64,000 bases of DNA from Tetracentron sinense (Eukaryota; Streptophyta; Magnoliopsida; Trochodendrales; Trochodendraceae): positions 248,001 to 312,000 of the forward strand of contig JABCRI010001343.1 of the NCBI GenBank assembly GCA_015143295.1, read 5' to 3'. The notes below the pieces were generated by a model. The model ran no database searches. It was not told where the DNA came from and saw only the letters and a program-made list of their open reading frames with translations. This document shows, piece by piece, positions 1-11,747 of this stretch; the stretch's first letter is position 1, and each line of letters opens with the position of its first letter. The position numbers were made by a program, and so were the translations under genes.

Positions 1-649
1 TGCTTATTTATGCTTAATTTCCAATTGGGGATTTTGATTGTTAGTCTCCTATGTTACACTTGGGGAAGTACTATTGACACACCCCGATGGGAGGTGAGCT
101 AGGGGTCGGGGTTCTGGGGGCAGCACGGATCCGATCCGAATAGGTTGTACGGAATATTTATTCTCAGTTAGGAATTAGGTTAACACAAGGAAAAATCGTT
201 GTAACAGATTTTATTCTTTTTTCTTTGAGAATAGTGAATCGCAGGGCTCATCGATGGACGTGTAACAACGTAGATCTGTGCCTATTGGTGTGATTTGATT
301 TCTTTTTTTTTTTTATTGTTTTGATTTTCAACAATTACCAAGTGTTTGATTTCATCAGAGTAGAAATAAGGAATGACAGATACTTAATTAATGCTCCAAA
401 AACTAATATCCATCTCTTAAATTGGCTCTAAAAACAGAGCACAGCTTAAATCTGACGGTGCTCAATGTTGCAACCGTGACACAATCTCTTCAAATCCGGA
501 CAAAGTACCAAAAGAAGAAGAAATTTTTTTAAAAAAAAATTAGCAAAACAGAAACTCAAAGACCTAATTAAGGACTGGATAAAACAGCACACGCTGTTAT
601 ATGGAAGATTAAATCTAATCTCAGGTAGTGTGGTGCCCTTTTGAAAGTC
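1..649. other. Laccase 3' flank, no gene seen
   Basis: AT-rich DNA downstream of the laccase stop codon. I see no coding region, RNA gene or clear transposon end here. The part nearest the gene is expected to hold its 3' untranslated region and poly(A) signals, but no boundary can be fixed. Confidence 0.5.
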
Positions 650-3066
650 TTAACATGGAGGCAGATCTGCTGGAGGAGGCTCTATAGACTGCAATTCCCC
701 AACTCCATTCTCAACTAGGAAAGCCATAGCCAAACCCCAAGTTATATGAACATCCAAGTGACAGTGCATCAGCCAAACTCCTGTTTTTGTCAAACAAATG
801 CATGAAAACATCAGACATGTAAATTTTATATTTAGAGCCAAACTGGAGAAAGATCCATTTTTTTTTTTAACTTCAGTATTTTACCTGGATTATCAGCCAC
901 GAACCGAATTACTGCCCACCCATTCACATTACTCCAACAGTGTTTCTCAGAGGTGGATCAACCAAGTTGAATTTGGATGTGTCGGTTTTGGAATTAAAAT
1001 TACCGAAACCCTCTGCGATAATGTAGAAATCGTAACCGTGAAGGTGAATTGGGTGGTTCTCAGCTGTAAATATATTTGTGCCCTGTAACACAATTTGCAC
1101 CCTCGAACCGTACTTCAACTTGTACACCTTGGTTCCCGGAACAGGTTGCCAGAGTGCCCGGCTCACGTTACCGGTGTAGTCAAATTGAACCGGTGGGAAA
1201 GCCGGAAAATCTGTGGTGAAGACTCCAGGGATACCTTGTTGTTGGGCTTGCAGTATGGAGAAGCTGGATGGGAGAACAAACGAGGCGTTGTTCATGCTAG
1301 CAGTGAAGCGGGTTCCATTGGGGCCCTGACACCTGCGGCCAGGCGGGCAATTGGCGAGGCCTAGCCCGACTGTGAAGAATAGGTTTTCATCTATGTCAGT
1401 GGGGACTGCAACCTTGGAGGGACTTCTAATTCTGCTAGTGAAGGCAGTGGCGGTGGCCGTGTCATTGTAGGCCGGTAGGGATGGGAAGGCGGGTGTTGTG
1501 GACTGCCCCTTTTTCGCATATTCAAGGATAGCAGTGGTGGTGGTGTTGTCGAATGGTGCACCCTGGGCGCTGGCGTAGGCACGGGCGGCGATGTAGTAAC
1601 GTGCCGGGGTCTGATCGGCAGTGATGAGGACATCGGTGGTCTGGCCAGGTCCCAGCATTAGTACTGAGGTGGTGAAAGGCTTGGTGTAGCTGCCATCGGC
1701 GCCGACTACTGTCAGCTTGTGGTTGGCTACTGTGAAGAAGAGCTGTTGATTGAGTGCAGCATTGATGACTCTGAGGAGGCTGGTTTCGCCGGAATCTGTG
1801 GGAATAATCACAGTTTCTGCATAGCAATGAAATCAGTTGGTTATTTTCTTCATACTCTAGTTGACACTTGACAGTTAAGTTAGTTACCAAAAACTAATGG
1901 AAGGACTGTTGTGAGGAAAAGTGATTTTATTTAGAGAAGCAAACCTTGGCTGGAGCATTTATAAAGATCACCAGGTTGACCGTTGATGGTATAGGCATCG
2001 GAAACGTTTGGAGTCGCTCCTGTACGCATCGCCTGCCTCACGACATCAATGGGGTTCATGTTCCACCATTCTCCTGATCATCATCACCATCACATTATTT
2101 CTAGTACTGTAGTTTCTTTCTTATTTACTCAACTACTAATTAGCATCTTAATATATGTTAACTCATTGAGTCAACTCAGCTCGGTTTCATCAAGACTCCT
2201 TCTACTTGACTAGTTTTAGATCCTCAATTGAGTACTGAAAAATCCCGTAATACATAGTTGAGTACTGAACCGAGTTCTGGGTTGACTCAGATGCAGGCCA
2301 TTTTATGTCCTACTTAGTTTGAAGGAAGAAGAAGAATCCATCCTTAGTCCTTACCGAGAAGAATGGGGGTTTCTCGCTTGGGTTTTGCGAATGGGTAAGA
2401 AGAACCCGTTTTGGGGTAGATAATTAGAGCTCCATAAACAGTGGCCCTGAGCCATGAACTATGAGCATGCCACCACAGTGTCCCTTCCTGTCCTTGAATT
2501 GTGAATCGATAGGTGTAACTTCCTCCTGGTCGGATCGGACACTGGGTCACGAATTCTGGCCCGTCCGCCCATCCCGTTCGCATTTGGCGAATACCATGCC
2601 TGAAGAAGAAGAAGAATGATAGTGAGAGAAGAAGTTAGCCATCTGTTGGTAGATATGTATATTTATACGTATGCATGTTTTTAATTTACAAACTACATAA
2701 TATGCATGAATTAAATACCAGTGGAGGGTGAGATTGTATTGAGCTTTGTTCACGGCCGTGATCACTAAAGTGTCTCCATCTTTTACTTCCAATGTTGGTC
2801 CGGGATACTGTCCGTTCACCGTAATTCTGTTATAGGTATTGCACAGCCTCTTCACTGGTTTTGCTTCAACCTGTTCCAATCCAGGTAGTTAGTGACTAAT
2901 CAAACTACCATTTTTCACTCCGAAGAAGAAGAAGAAGAAGACTTACAATAAACTCATGGAAGTAAGTTTCGGCATCAGCAAAGGATGCTGAAGAAGCGAA
3001 GAGAAGCAAAAGGCCTAAGAGGAGGCAAGAACACCATGGCTTAACAATGTTGTTGTAAACCTCCAT
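650..3066 (-). CDS. Laccase (multicopper oxidase), six exons, one-base frameshift in exon 5
   Basis: Plant laccases are secreted copper oxidases that radicalise monolignols and other phenolics in the cell wall. Exons on the minus strand are 3066-2947, 2870-2719, 2599-2355, 2073-1945, 1816-885 and 780-650, all with GT/AG borders. Internal exons of 152, 245 and 129 bp are the sizes typical of plant laccase genes. The protein opens with a hydrophobic signal peptide (residues ~12-30). Copper motifs are HWHG (~90-93, split across exons 2/3), HAHSSW (~135), [10 protein letters not shown] in exon 5 and [12 protein letters not shown] in exon 6. The exons sum to 1709 nt, one short of 570 codons. The reading frame is lost near 926-932, so translation stops at 924 after about 512 residues, without the HCH motif. 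The downstream reading [15 protein letters not shown] is preserved in another frame. The sequence resembles the LAC5/12/13 group, but I did not assign a member. It is either a recent pseudogene or a sequencing error. Confidence 0.93.
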
Positions 3067-3131
3067 CACTACCAAACCTTGATTAAATGAGGGTTGAGGT
3101 GGTAATGCATGAGAGAGTGAGAGAGAGCTTC

Positions 3132-3138
3132 TTATATA
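3132..3138 (-). promoter_or_regulatory. Probable TATA box of the laccase gene
   Basis: The minus strand reads TATATAA about 66 bases upstream of the laccase ATG, followed by a GA-rich leader. Spacing and sequence fit a plant core promoter with a short 5' untranslated region. The transcription start is inferred, not seen. Confidence 0.55.
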
Positions 3139-4226
3139 CTACAATAGAGGAGGAGAGAGAGGGTTGTTTTAAGTTTCGGTTCAAAAAAAAATGGTTGGGT
3201 TCTAGGGTAACTTAGTTCAACCCTAGGAGGAGTTGGTGCACCCACTAGCATATCAAAATGTAACAATTTTGTAAATGCTTGCTTCATAAGTCTTCCAAAG
3301 GATTGTGCTTCAACAAAACTTCATTATTATGAGGTTGCTTTTAGTATAAAATTGTGTTATTCTTAGTAAATGAATATATGGTTTTACATAAACTCCTTGT
3401 TCATATCCAGCTATATTAAATACTCGAGTTTTCAGCACAATAGTCAAGATCGTTGCTGTTTCTATTAAAACAAATGCACCCCTTTTCTTTTAACCTTCTG
3501 GACCAAATGGGGAGAGTTATTTTTTTAGGGTTGATAGGGGACAGAGTGGGTGTATCTGTTGTTTCCTAGTGCCATTTGACCTCTCCTTGGGGTGGGTGGA
3601 AAGACAGACAAAAGTCCTATTGCCTATGGGAGATTCACATGTGGAAATATATGATGGGCTTCAGGTCCATTATCCTTCATGGACTTTATAAGTTAGGGCC
3701 TTCCATTCTTGGCCTCCTCTTCCATCAGGCATAGCCCAAAAAAATCAGACTGAATGGAGAAGGGATAGTCTATTGAGAATGATGGACTTTTTAATTTCCT
3801 CATGTAACCACTTTCTCATATCTTATTCTGTTATCTTTACTTTTCTATATCTTTATGCACCCTAACTAAAATATGGGAGGTTTGGTCAATTTTCTTATTT
3901 ATTAAGTTAAGCTGTATTTAAACAGTAGACTTTAATCAATTCAATTGAGTTTTTTTTTTTTGGCTGACTAGTTCAATTGAGTTAGGTAGCCTAACAACTG
4001 AATGCTTGGAAAATGTTGCAAATTTTTTTAAAAATTCCTTATTAGGGCTTGACATGCACGTCCTCATGTTTGACGAATTAAACAGAATAAGAGGACTTGA
4101 ATACGTATTTAGTGGTATGTGTCTTCTTCGATGCTCTCCAGTGATGCCGACACGAGCTACTACTACTTAGCTTATGCCTTCTAGTGTATGAATTCCCAGT
4201 TGTATCGGGCCTGGATCTAATTATAG

Positions 4227-4350
4227 CCCCCCCCCCCCCCCCCCCCCCCCCATTTGAGACACATTTACTGGGGCCTCCTTGACAATGGACTAGTGTTGGG
4301 CCTCTATAATAGGCCCATGCTTTTTTTGGGGGGGGGGGAGGGGGGGGGGG
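4227..4350. repeat. Poly(C)25 tract followed by a poly(G) tract
   Basis: Positions 4227-4251 are 25 consecutive C. Positions 4328-4350 are G except for a single A at 4339. The two tracts lie 76 bases apart and are complementary, so the strand could fold back or form G-quadruplex or i-motif structures. Tracts this long are uncommon in plant DNA, and their exact length is hard to sequence. Confidence 0.9.
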
Positions 4351-5120
4351 TGGATTTGTATGTTAGTGTGTGTGTGAGAGAGTGAGAGGGAGTAAACGGT
4401 TGTTGGTTGGGATGAAACCTAGGACAGTCGGGCCTTGAAGCAGATAATTCCCTATTATTGTAGATAAACATGAATTTGGCTGAAGTGCTTAGAACACAAG
4501 GAAAGATGATTCTATTAAAAGCCTTGTCTCATTTAACACTACAAGTTCAGTGGCGACCGTTAATGCTAATCACTTCCTCTGTAAGGAAGCAAAGAGAGCG
4601 AGACATGCGTTAGGATTAGATGGGCAAGAGAGAAGAAAGATTAGATTAGGTAAGATTCTTATTTGTTTGTTAAGAAAGTTGAAAAGCTAAGCAGAAAGCA
4701 GTTAGAGAATATGATTTCATTTCAACAGTAAGAAATTTAGTTATTGGTAGGTGCACTTCTTGTTCCAAGTCCCTTCAAGTCACTTTGAAGTGGTTCAAAT
4801 CCACACTCAATCCAGACCGGCAATAGGAGTCGACGACGCTGACAGGTGGAATGGGTCAAGGCCCAAGGGTGCAACCTGTGGTTGGCTTTCCTCTTATAGT
4901 CCGAGAAATGCAAAATCCGGGTGGCCCACCATTGATCTAGATGGCATGCTGGTAAAAAGTCCTGATCTGAATCTGATAAAGGAGGTCTAGATCTGTATTT
5001 CTAAAACAGACTACAGAGAGCAATGAGTCCTGTCTAGTTTATCAGGGTAAATTATAATCGGATCAGTTATAGGTCGACTACGATCCATCCAGTTCTGCCC
5101 TACTGTGAGAATGGTAATAG

Positions 5121-5184
5121 AGTACATATATGGTAATGATACGCATGAGATGCACCATATCATTATCATAACCATATATGTACT
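5121..5184. repeat. Short inverted repeat (14-bp perfect arms)
   Basis: The arm AGTACATATATGGT at 5121-5134 has its exact reverse complement at 5171-5184, with a partly complementary 36-base middle. It may be a hairpin or a degraded mini-element. No function is assigned. Confidence 0.6.
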
Positions 5185-5569
5185 AAATGGGTCCAAATTA
5201 ATATTACCCTGTAATACACGTTTCATTGTCCATACTGATTCTTAATAACTGATCGTTTATACTTTCTTTCTTTTTTGGTTAAGCTCGTTTATACTTCGTA
5301 AAGAAGAAAAATGAGAAAAGCAACTTTCTGATCCCATTTCTTGAATCAAACAAATTTTATTTACTTGATTAGTAGAGCAATCAATATGCGTATTTTTACT
5401 AATATAAAGAGGATGTCTCATGTTCAAAACGTTGATAGAATCTTTTGTAATTTCAAAACTATCATTTGCTCTTATATATCTTCTTATATATATAATATAA
5501 TGACAAACTCTTGATTGAATGTTTGTTTGCTTAATTCTTATACTATCCCTCACTCATCTAAAAGAGTCA

Positions 5570-6103
5570 CTGAGGCCACCATGTGTCCCTTTTAATACTT
5601 TTTAATTGTGGTTAAGATTCTCCTAACCATTGTTATTAAAATCGGACTGGACCGGCCGGTCGAACCGGAAAAACAGGGAATTGATCCCCTTGTCGGTTTC
5701 CAAAACCGGAACTCTTTCGGAACATGTCAAAACCGGTGGTAGAATCAGTTGGTAACCGGTCAGAATCGGGAAAAATTGGGAAAAAATGAAAAAAAAAATT
5801 ATTTATTTACTAAAAGTACACGGTCGAACCAGTGGAACTGGAAACCGGCCACTTTGTTGATTCGATGTCCTGTCCGGTTATGAAAACAGTGCTCCCACCT
5901 TTAGTGTTTACCCACTTATCCTTAATTTTAGAAAAAAAAAATATGAAATAAAAATTTAACCCTAGGAACTAGTGAATTTTAACTAGGTTTAAAATATTAA
6001 TAATTTTTTTTTCTAAAACCAAGGATAGTTGGTGAACTCTAGGACTAGATGAATCTTAACCACAATTAAGGGGTGTCAAAAGAGACACATGGCAACCTCA
6101 AGG
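5570..6103. mobile_element. Fold-back mini-element of the TTAAC(Y)RTGGTTAAG family, with nested insertion
   Basis: The left end (GAGGCCACCATGTGTCCC, then TTGTGGTTAAGATTC) and the right end (GAATCTTAACCACAATTAAG, then GACACATGGCAACCTC) are inverted copies of each other. The middle is AT-rich and carries a separate CCGG-rich element at 5631-5891. It codes for nothing. The same ends recur at 6150-6310, 25980-26246 and 36054-36324, so this is a repeated MITE-like family. Target duplications are not clear for this copy. Confidence 0.7.
5631..5891. mobile_element. CCGG-rich mini-element nested in the fold-back copy
   Basis: This block is rich in ACCGG/CCGGT motifs. It has weakly inverted ends: a left start like TTGTTATTAAAATCGGAC and a right end whose complement starts CACTGTTTTCATAACCGGAC. 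Similar CCGG-rich short elements are common in plant genomes. It interrupts the outer fold-back element. I did not find a convincing target duplication. Confidence 0.5.
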
Positions 6104-6149
6104 GCTTAACCAGACTCCAACTTTTTTTTTTGGAAGGTAACCGGACTCC

Positions 6150-6310
6150 AACTTTGGTTAAGATTCACCCACTCTCCCTTTTAAAAAAAATTTCGAAGTT
6201 TTTTCTAAAAATCAATGATAAAATGGGTGAACCAAAGGGGTGGGTGAATCTTAATCACAGTTAAGGAGTATTAAAAGGGACAAATGATGACCTTAGTGGC
6301 ATAACTGGAC
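6150..6310. mobile_element. Second, partly degraded fold-back copy
   Basis: GGTTAAGATTCACCCACTC near the left and GGGTGAATCTTAATCACAG near the right are inverted versions of the family motif, around a short AT-rich core. The right arm continues into the family's outer end (AAAGGGACAAATGATGACC). The left arm is truncated next to the preceding copy. Confidence 0.6.
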
Positions 6311-9300
6311 TTCTCGCTCTTTTGGCAAAACACTCCAAAAGAAAAACGTCTCGCTAAGGCCCCGCCCGCCTCCTTTCATTGCTGTACCCAAAATTTTTCT
6401 AAAGTTTTTTGGTTCTTAAAATGTCACTAAATCATATTTCTATAAGTAACGTGTTCATTGCAATTTTATTTTACTCCAAAATATCCCTCAAGTTTTTATA
6501 CCCAAAATATTCCTTAATTTATTTATTTTTTGAAATGCCCTCACTAGGACCCCTCTTCCCAGTCTCTCTTCCTTTCCTCTCTCATGTGCGATCCTTTCCT
6601 TTGCTCTCTCTCACATACATCACACGTGCCGCCCGCTAGTAGATATGAATAAGGATGTACATACAATGATTCATGGGATAGTTAATCGATAAAAGGGTAA
6701 CAACAAACAATACTAAATGTACTAAGCGATGAGAATAATGAAGTAAGAAATCTGTCAAGATGAACATCATCCTCCTGATTTGCACACCAAGCTCGCAAAT
6801 TTTCCAAGATTAATCTCCAAACCTCCTTTGAAGACAATGAAGACAATGTATTGTCAAACACTCATATTACATTCATTCAATTAAGTGTTTTGATGAAGAA
6901 AACAAATGAATTTTATAGAAAATGTCAATTGTCCTAAAGAAAATACACACAAATAATGATATTTTGCATGGAATTCATTTGTTTTCCCCTATTTTACATC
7001 AAAACAAACAGAGCATAAATAGGGAATAAACTGCCACCAAAATGGGCTATATGTCAGCCAAAATTGTGTGACAACAAATCAGTTACAGACCTGCCGGAAT
7101 CTGAAAAATTACTTAAACATGATATTTCAATGTTTATTTGGCATATAATTCCTCTCCAATAGAAAGTCTCAAGGGAAAAATGTGACAAATCACTAAAAAA
7201 AATGCAGGAAGTCTGACTCATTAACAAAGGCCATTGCCTGCATCCATCTGATTGGAAAATGTACTTTTAAAACACGGCTTAAGTATGAAACACGAATCAC
7301 AAACCTCGAGCACGATCTCTCCTCTCACCCTTTCTTCTTGGTAAGAGAGCTAAGCTCAGACAAAATCTTCCACCTCAAGGTTGCAACACAGCATCGTTGG
7401 ATCAAGCAACACACCTCTTTGGGTGATTACCAAGATTCTCTTAAGGATTCAGACCAGCTATATCTGCTGTTTCAGTGCCTGCAATGATTTCAGATTTGAT
7501 ACGCATATTCAGAGATTACTGTACACTGGCCAGTTACCATTTTCGTTGCAATGTCAACAGGACTCCATAAGTGTAATCTGATCACCAAGTTCCAAATCCT
7601 TCATAAAGGCCAAAACCTTTAGAATCTGGAAAAACCTGCCAAGGCCCTTCATTAAGTCCTTTTCTCTGACAAGGCCCTTCATTAAATCCTTCATCCTCTT
7701 ACCATTGATCTGTTCCCTAAACCATTCTGTGACCTCTTCTATTGTAATTTGAACCACATACAGATCGATCTGCAAGCCCACTTTTCTTCTTCTTCCCAGA
7801 TGGAAATGAAATTGAACAGAAGACTGGATTATGAGACCAAGCCAAGTCAAGGGTTCTGTCAGCAATTATACCAAAATTGGCAGATCACCTCCTGGGTATG
7901 TTTTTAGGGACTGCATGGATCGAAGCTTCTATTTGGTATACTTCTCCATTAGCTTATCCACTGTGCCATGAACTGTGACCACATCCATCTCCATCTGGTA
8001 ACAACATGACGAAGTTTATCCAGTCAGATCATTTCCAAAGTAATAACCTCTCACAGTTTGCAAAATTCTGTGAGAAAGGGTAGTTGTTGATGAAACTGTT
8101 TGATCAGTATTGTGTATTTCTCAGTTGTAAGTTGTAACTATAAGCATGATAAAATAGTTGACACCCATTTATAAAAGCATAATGATATTAACATAGATAC
8201 TGTCCTGTAGAAATCAAACTGTATCTTTGAACTTTTGAATAGTTTTCAATTCTCTTCCAGTTGCCTTTTGGAATTTCTTAAGTAGTTAATTCAGTACATG
8301 CCTCTCTATCGTCACATATAAATCTTACAAAGGCAATTATAATCTTTTTAACTAATGCTCCCATTGGTGAATTGAAGCAACATTTGATTAACATGTTAGA
8401 ATGAAATTCACAACATTTCTGACAATTATGTTGCTGCTTAATTTGTTCCTCTTGCCTCTTGGTTATACCTGCAGCAACCTCGATAAGCCAGAACTCAACA
8501 AGAGAAGTAAATCTACAGACATAGCAAAGCAAGTACCCATGAGAAAATCCAGATCATCTAGAAAAAATGAAGACCGCGTGGAGACAAGAAACATGTCTAA
8601 TTCATACATGAAAATAAGGGTAAAAACCTGGATCTATTTTAAGAAATATATGCATTAGCATCAGCAGATGTATAGCATAATTTTGAATCCATTGGTTACC
8701 AATTCATAATATCTGCCCGTGCAAAACCAAAGGAAGAAGGCATAGGCAAATATGGTATCAGAGAGAGAGAGAGAGAGAGAGAAATAGAGAGTATTATAAC
8801 CTACATAACACTGTAAGTAGATAAAAGTAGAGAACCAGTGAGGGGGGGAGGGGACATCATAAGGAGGTGATCATGTATATTTTGCCTACCACCTCATAGT
8901 CTACGAAAAATAGAAATAAGAACAGGCATAGGACTTCTTATATAACTGCGAAGCATGTAAAATATGTCACATTAAAAGGATAACTTTAAACAGAGAAAAT
9001 ATGAAGATTGATATACTGAAGAATATGTTAGTTTTGAGTAGTTATGACGGCGATATGCAATAAATGTAAAATCTTCAGATCTCTGAAATCATCAATCATA
9101 AACTTAGTTAATCACTTAGAAGTAGAAGGTCAACTAAATCAACCCAAAGAGGTGATATCAGCATCTGGGATAAAATGTAGTGCAACACTGTTTCCAATAG
9201 AATATTCTTGATTTCCAATGTTTATAGCCATAGAAGACGTACTGAATAAAAAATACTCACAAGCTGACTAAAAATTTCAATAGTTTACCACTAGAGCAGC

Positions 9301-9501
9301 ATGTGATTAGTGACAGTAAGTTCTAAAAAGGACAAACATTCTGAATCAACTAGCAGTGAAAATTGACACCCATATGTTCATGTTTCCATTCAAATGCTAA
9401 CACAAGGCTACTCAAGTGGAACTACAAGTGCAACAATAAAAACTATTACTGCCAGTCATACTGCTAACAAGACAAGATACATGTGTATTATCTCCAATAA
9501 G
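6311..9501. other. Intergenic stretch without a supported gene
   Basis: AT-rich, with short open frames on both strands but no recognisable domain, exon series or transposon ends. A minus-strand frame at 7554-7865 encodes a short internal repeat (MKDLMKGL twice) with no family match that I know. I leave it uncalled. Confidence 0.45.
8761..8782. repeat. (GA)11 microsatellite
   Basis: Eleven uninterrupted GA dinucleotides followed by imperfect GA-rich sequence. Likely length-polymorphic. Confidence 0.9.
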
Positions 9502-9508
9502 AAATAGT

Positions 9509-9682
9509 AGAGCAATGCTAGGTCCGCTTTCCAGTCGTCCACTCTCCCCTATTTTCATACAAGAAGACAAAATAGTATGACACTTTTTGGTGGGTCCCAC
9601 CACATTTATTTTGTCTTCTTGTCTAAAAATAATAAAAACTACCGGAGAGTTGATAACTAGAAAGTGGACCTAGCATTGCTCT
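9509..9682. mobile_element. MITE, 174 bp, TIR AGAGCAATGCTAGGTCC
   Basis: The left end AGAGCAATGCTAGGTCCGC is matched in inverted orientation by the right end, whose complement starts AGAGCAATGCTAGGTCCAC. Both sides are flanked by the direct repeat AAATAGT (9502-9508 and 9683-9689). No coding capacity. The short target duplication and terminal motif suggest a hAT-type non-autonomous element, but the superfamily is inferred. Confidence 0.8.
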
Positions 9683-9782
9683 AAATAGTATTACAGTTAA
9701 GTAACCAATAAACTGTTCATGAATCATAAAATGTAAAGAAACTTTCAAAAGGAAGACATAAGCCCTCTAGTGTAAATCCATC

Positions 9783-9906
9783 ACCCTATATGGAGGTCAT
9801 ACTAAAAAAGAACAACTTAGTACACCATAACCACCAATTAAACCCTTAACCCTATATGGAGGTCATACTAAAAAAGAACAACTTAGGACACCATAACCAC
9901 CAAATA
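9783..9906. repeat. Tandem duplication of a ~67-bp unit
   Basis: The segment starting CCCTATATGGAGGTCATAC and running through AAAGAACAACTTAG and ACACCATAACCACC occurs twice head to tail with few differences. No coding meaning is apparent. It lies just outside the copia element. Confidence 0.8.
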
Positions 9907-10078
9907 AATAACATTTATATGGAACTGCAAAACTATCTAGAATGATCAGGGCTTGTCCACAATCAGTTAAATGCAGTAAACCATCAAAAATTACAAGACA
10001 TTTAAAGCAAGGCGGAAGAATTCTCCTTGAGCAATAAGCTTCTAAGAAATTTATTTGAGAATCACTGCTGCAAAAGAC

Positions 10079-10310
10079 TATTAAACAATTCAAAGAAATA
10101 AAGAGAAACACAAAAAAAATAAGAAAAGAGGAGAGGAGACTAGGGCTTCATTGATACTGTATAATGTAATCGAATACAAAAAGAGTATTTAACCTAAATA
10201 CAAAGAGACTATATATAGGCTAAAGAAAGGAAACTGAAAAGGCAGGGAAATAAAAGGACTATTCTACCCTTAATAAACAATAAAACAAAATAACCATATA
10301 TTTCTTAACA
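10079..10310 (-). repeat. 3' LTR of the copia element
   Basis: About 232 bp, highly similar to 14694-14920. It ends TTCTTAACA on the plus strand. The first dozen bases have drifted from the TGTTAAAATATCC start kept by the other LTR. Confidence 0.92.
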
Positions 10311-10325
10311 TCCCCCCTCAAACTC
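10311..10325 (-). promoter_or_regulatory. Polypurine tract of the copia element
   Basis: Minus strand reads GAGTTTGAGGGGGGA immediately before the 3' LTR, the expected primer for plus-strand DNA synthesis. Confidence 0.85.
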
Positions 10326-10493
10326 ACGATGCGGCAGCTACAAGCATCGAGAGTTTGCCAACTAAAAAACGAAAACAAGAAATAGAATGCGACTTGGTAA
10401 AGAAATCTGCAAAGAAGAAACAAAAGGCAAAGTAATGGTGTCATGCTTGAGATGATGACGAGTAAGGTGACAATCGATCTCAATGTGCTTGGT

Positions 10494-10853
10494 TCATTCA
10501 TGAAAAACCGAGTTGTGAGCAATCTGAATAGAACTATGGTTGTCACAATACATAGGAGTGGGATGAGAAAGAGAAACTCCTATATCTGCAAGTAACCAAC
10601 GTAACCAAACAATCTCTTTGGTAGTAGATGTCATAGCACGATATTCTGCTTCGGTTGAAGATTGAGAAACAATAGATTGTTTCTTGCTCTTCCAAGAAAT
10701 AAGATAATCACCCAAAAAGATACAGAAACCAGTAACAAACTTGCGATCTGTAGGATCACTCCCATGATCAGCCTTAGAGTATGCATGCAGCTCCAAGGAA
10801 GAGGTGGATGGAAGTAAAAGACTCTGAAAGACTGTACCCCGAAGATACCGCAA
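10494..10853 (-). pseudogene. Copia RNase H domain
   Basis: Typical copia RNase H features are visible: SKADHGSDPTDRKFVTGF near the start, then ISWKSKKQS and SSTEAEYRAM, ending in YCDNHSSIQIAHNSVFHE. A stop codon follows where an arginine codon is usual (TGA for CGA). Homologous reading continues to a stop at 10324. It is separated from the reverse transcriptase by an in-frame TAA at 10923. The domain would remove RNA from the RNA:DNA hybrid during retrotransposition. Confidence 0.85.
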
Positions 10854-10922
10854 AATACAAAGGACAGCTGCCCAATGAGCTGTAGTAGGAGAAGCAACAA
10901 ACTGACTAACAACATGAACAGC

Positions 10923-11747
10923 TTATGCAATATCTGGATGAGTTATAGTGAGATATACCAAACTCCCAACAATAGTACGGTATAAAATAGGATCTGACAA
11001 AGATATACCATCAAACGAAGAATACTTTGCGTTAACCTCAATGGGAGTATCAACAGTCTTATTATTAGTAAGTTTAGCCCGCTCAAGAATATCTGCAACA
11101 TATTTCGACTGAGAAAGAAGATAACCTCTGGGTGAGTAGGCTACCTCAATACCCAAGAAATATTGTAGGGAACCAAAATCATTCATTTCAAACTGTCTAG
11201 CTAACTCTGTCTTCAAAACTGAAATACCATCAATATTATCACCAGTATTAATCATGTTATCAACATATAAGGAAAGAATGATACAACCTGCATCAGTACA
11301 CTTAACAAAGAGAGCAAAATCATGACTACTAGAAGCAAATCCAAGGGAAGAGATCACAACAGAAAATTTCTCAAACCAAGCACGAGGTGCTTGTTTGAGA
11401 CCATATAACGCTTTCTTAAGCTTGCAAATATACCCAGAATCATGTGAAACACCAGAAGGGGGCACCATATAAACTTCTTCTTGAAGATCTCCTATCAAAA
11501 AGGCATTTTTAACATCAAGTTGAGAGATATGCCACTGACGAATCGAAGCTACTGCAATAAGAGTACGAATAGTAGTCATTTTCGCAACAGGAGCAAATGT
11601 CTCTTCATAATCCATACCATACTGTTGAGAGTACCATTTTGCAACTAATTTAGCTTTGTATCGCTCAATAGATCCATCAGAATTAGTCTTGATTTTATAC
11701 ACCCAACGACAACCAACAACACTCTTACCAGGAGGTAGAGGAACCAA
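10923..11747 (-). pseudogene. Copia reverse transcriptase domain
   Basis: About 274 residues of copia reverse transcriptase. Recognisable blocks are GCRWVYKIKTNSDGSIERYK, DVKNAFLIGDL, LKKALYGLKQAPRAW and the catalytic-site region LSLYVDNM. The last block normally reads YVDDM, so the second catalytic aspartate is replaced by asparagine. The frame ends at a TAA after HPDIA, where a tyrosine codon is expected. Upstream homology continues in another frame to about 12026, again showing frameshifts. The domain is therefore dead on several counts. Confidence 0.88.

Larger units (their letters stand above)
3150..5569. other. Intergenic region upstream of laccase
   Basis: No gene is supported. The stretch holds the distal laccase promoter, AT-rich sequence, two homopolymer tracts (listed separately) and a small hairpin. 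Open frames of 60-80 codons lack splice context, codon bias or recognisable domains. Confidence 0.5.

Noticed and set aside
4751-4990. Open frame and a tRNA-like T-arm (GTGGTTCAAATCCAC)
   Set aside because: No matching acceptor stem, D-arm or anticodon arm at the right spacing, and the 79-codon frame shows no domain.
7554-7865. 103-codon minus-strand frame with repeated MKDLMKGL
   Set aside because: Internal short repeat, no known family, no splice context; likely chance.
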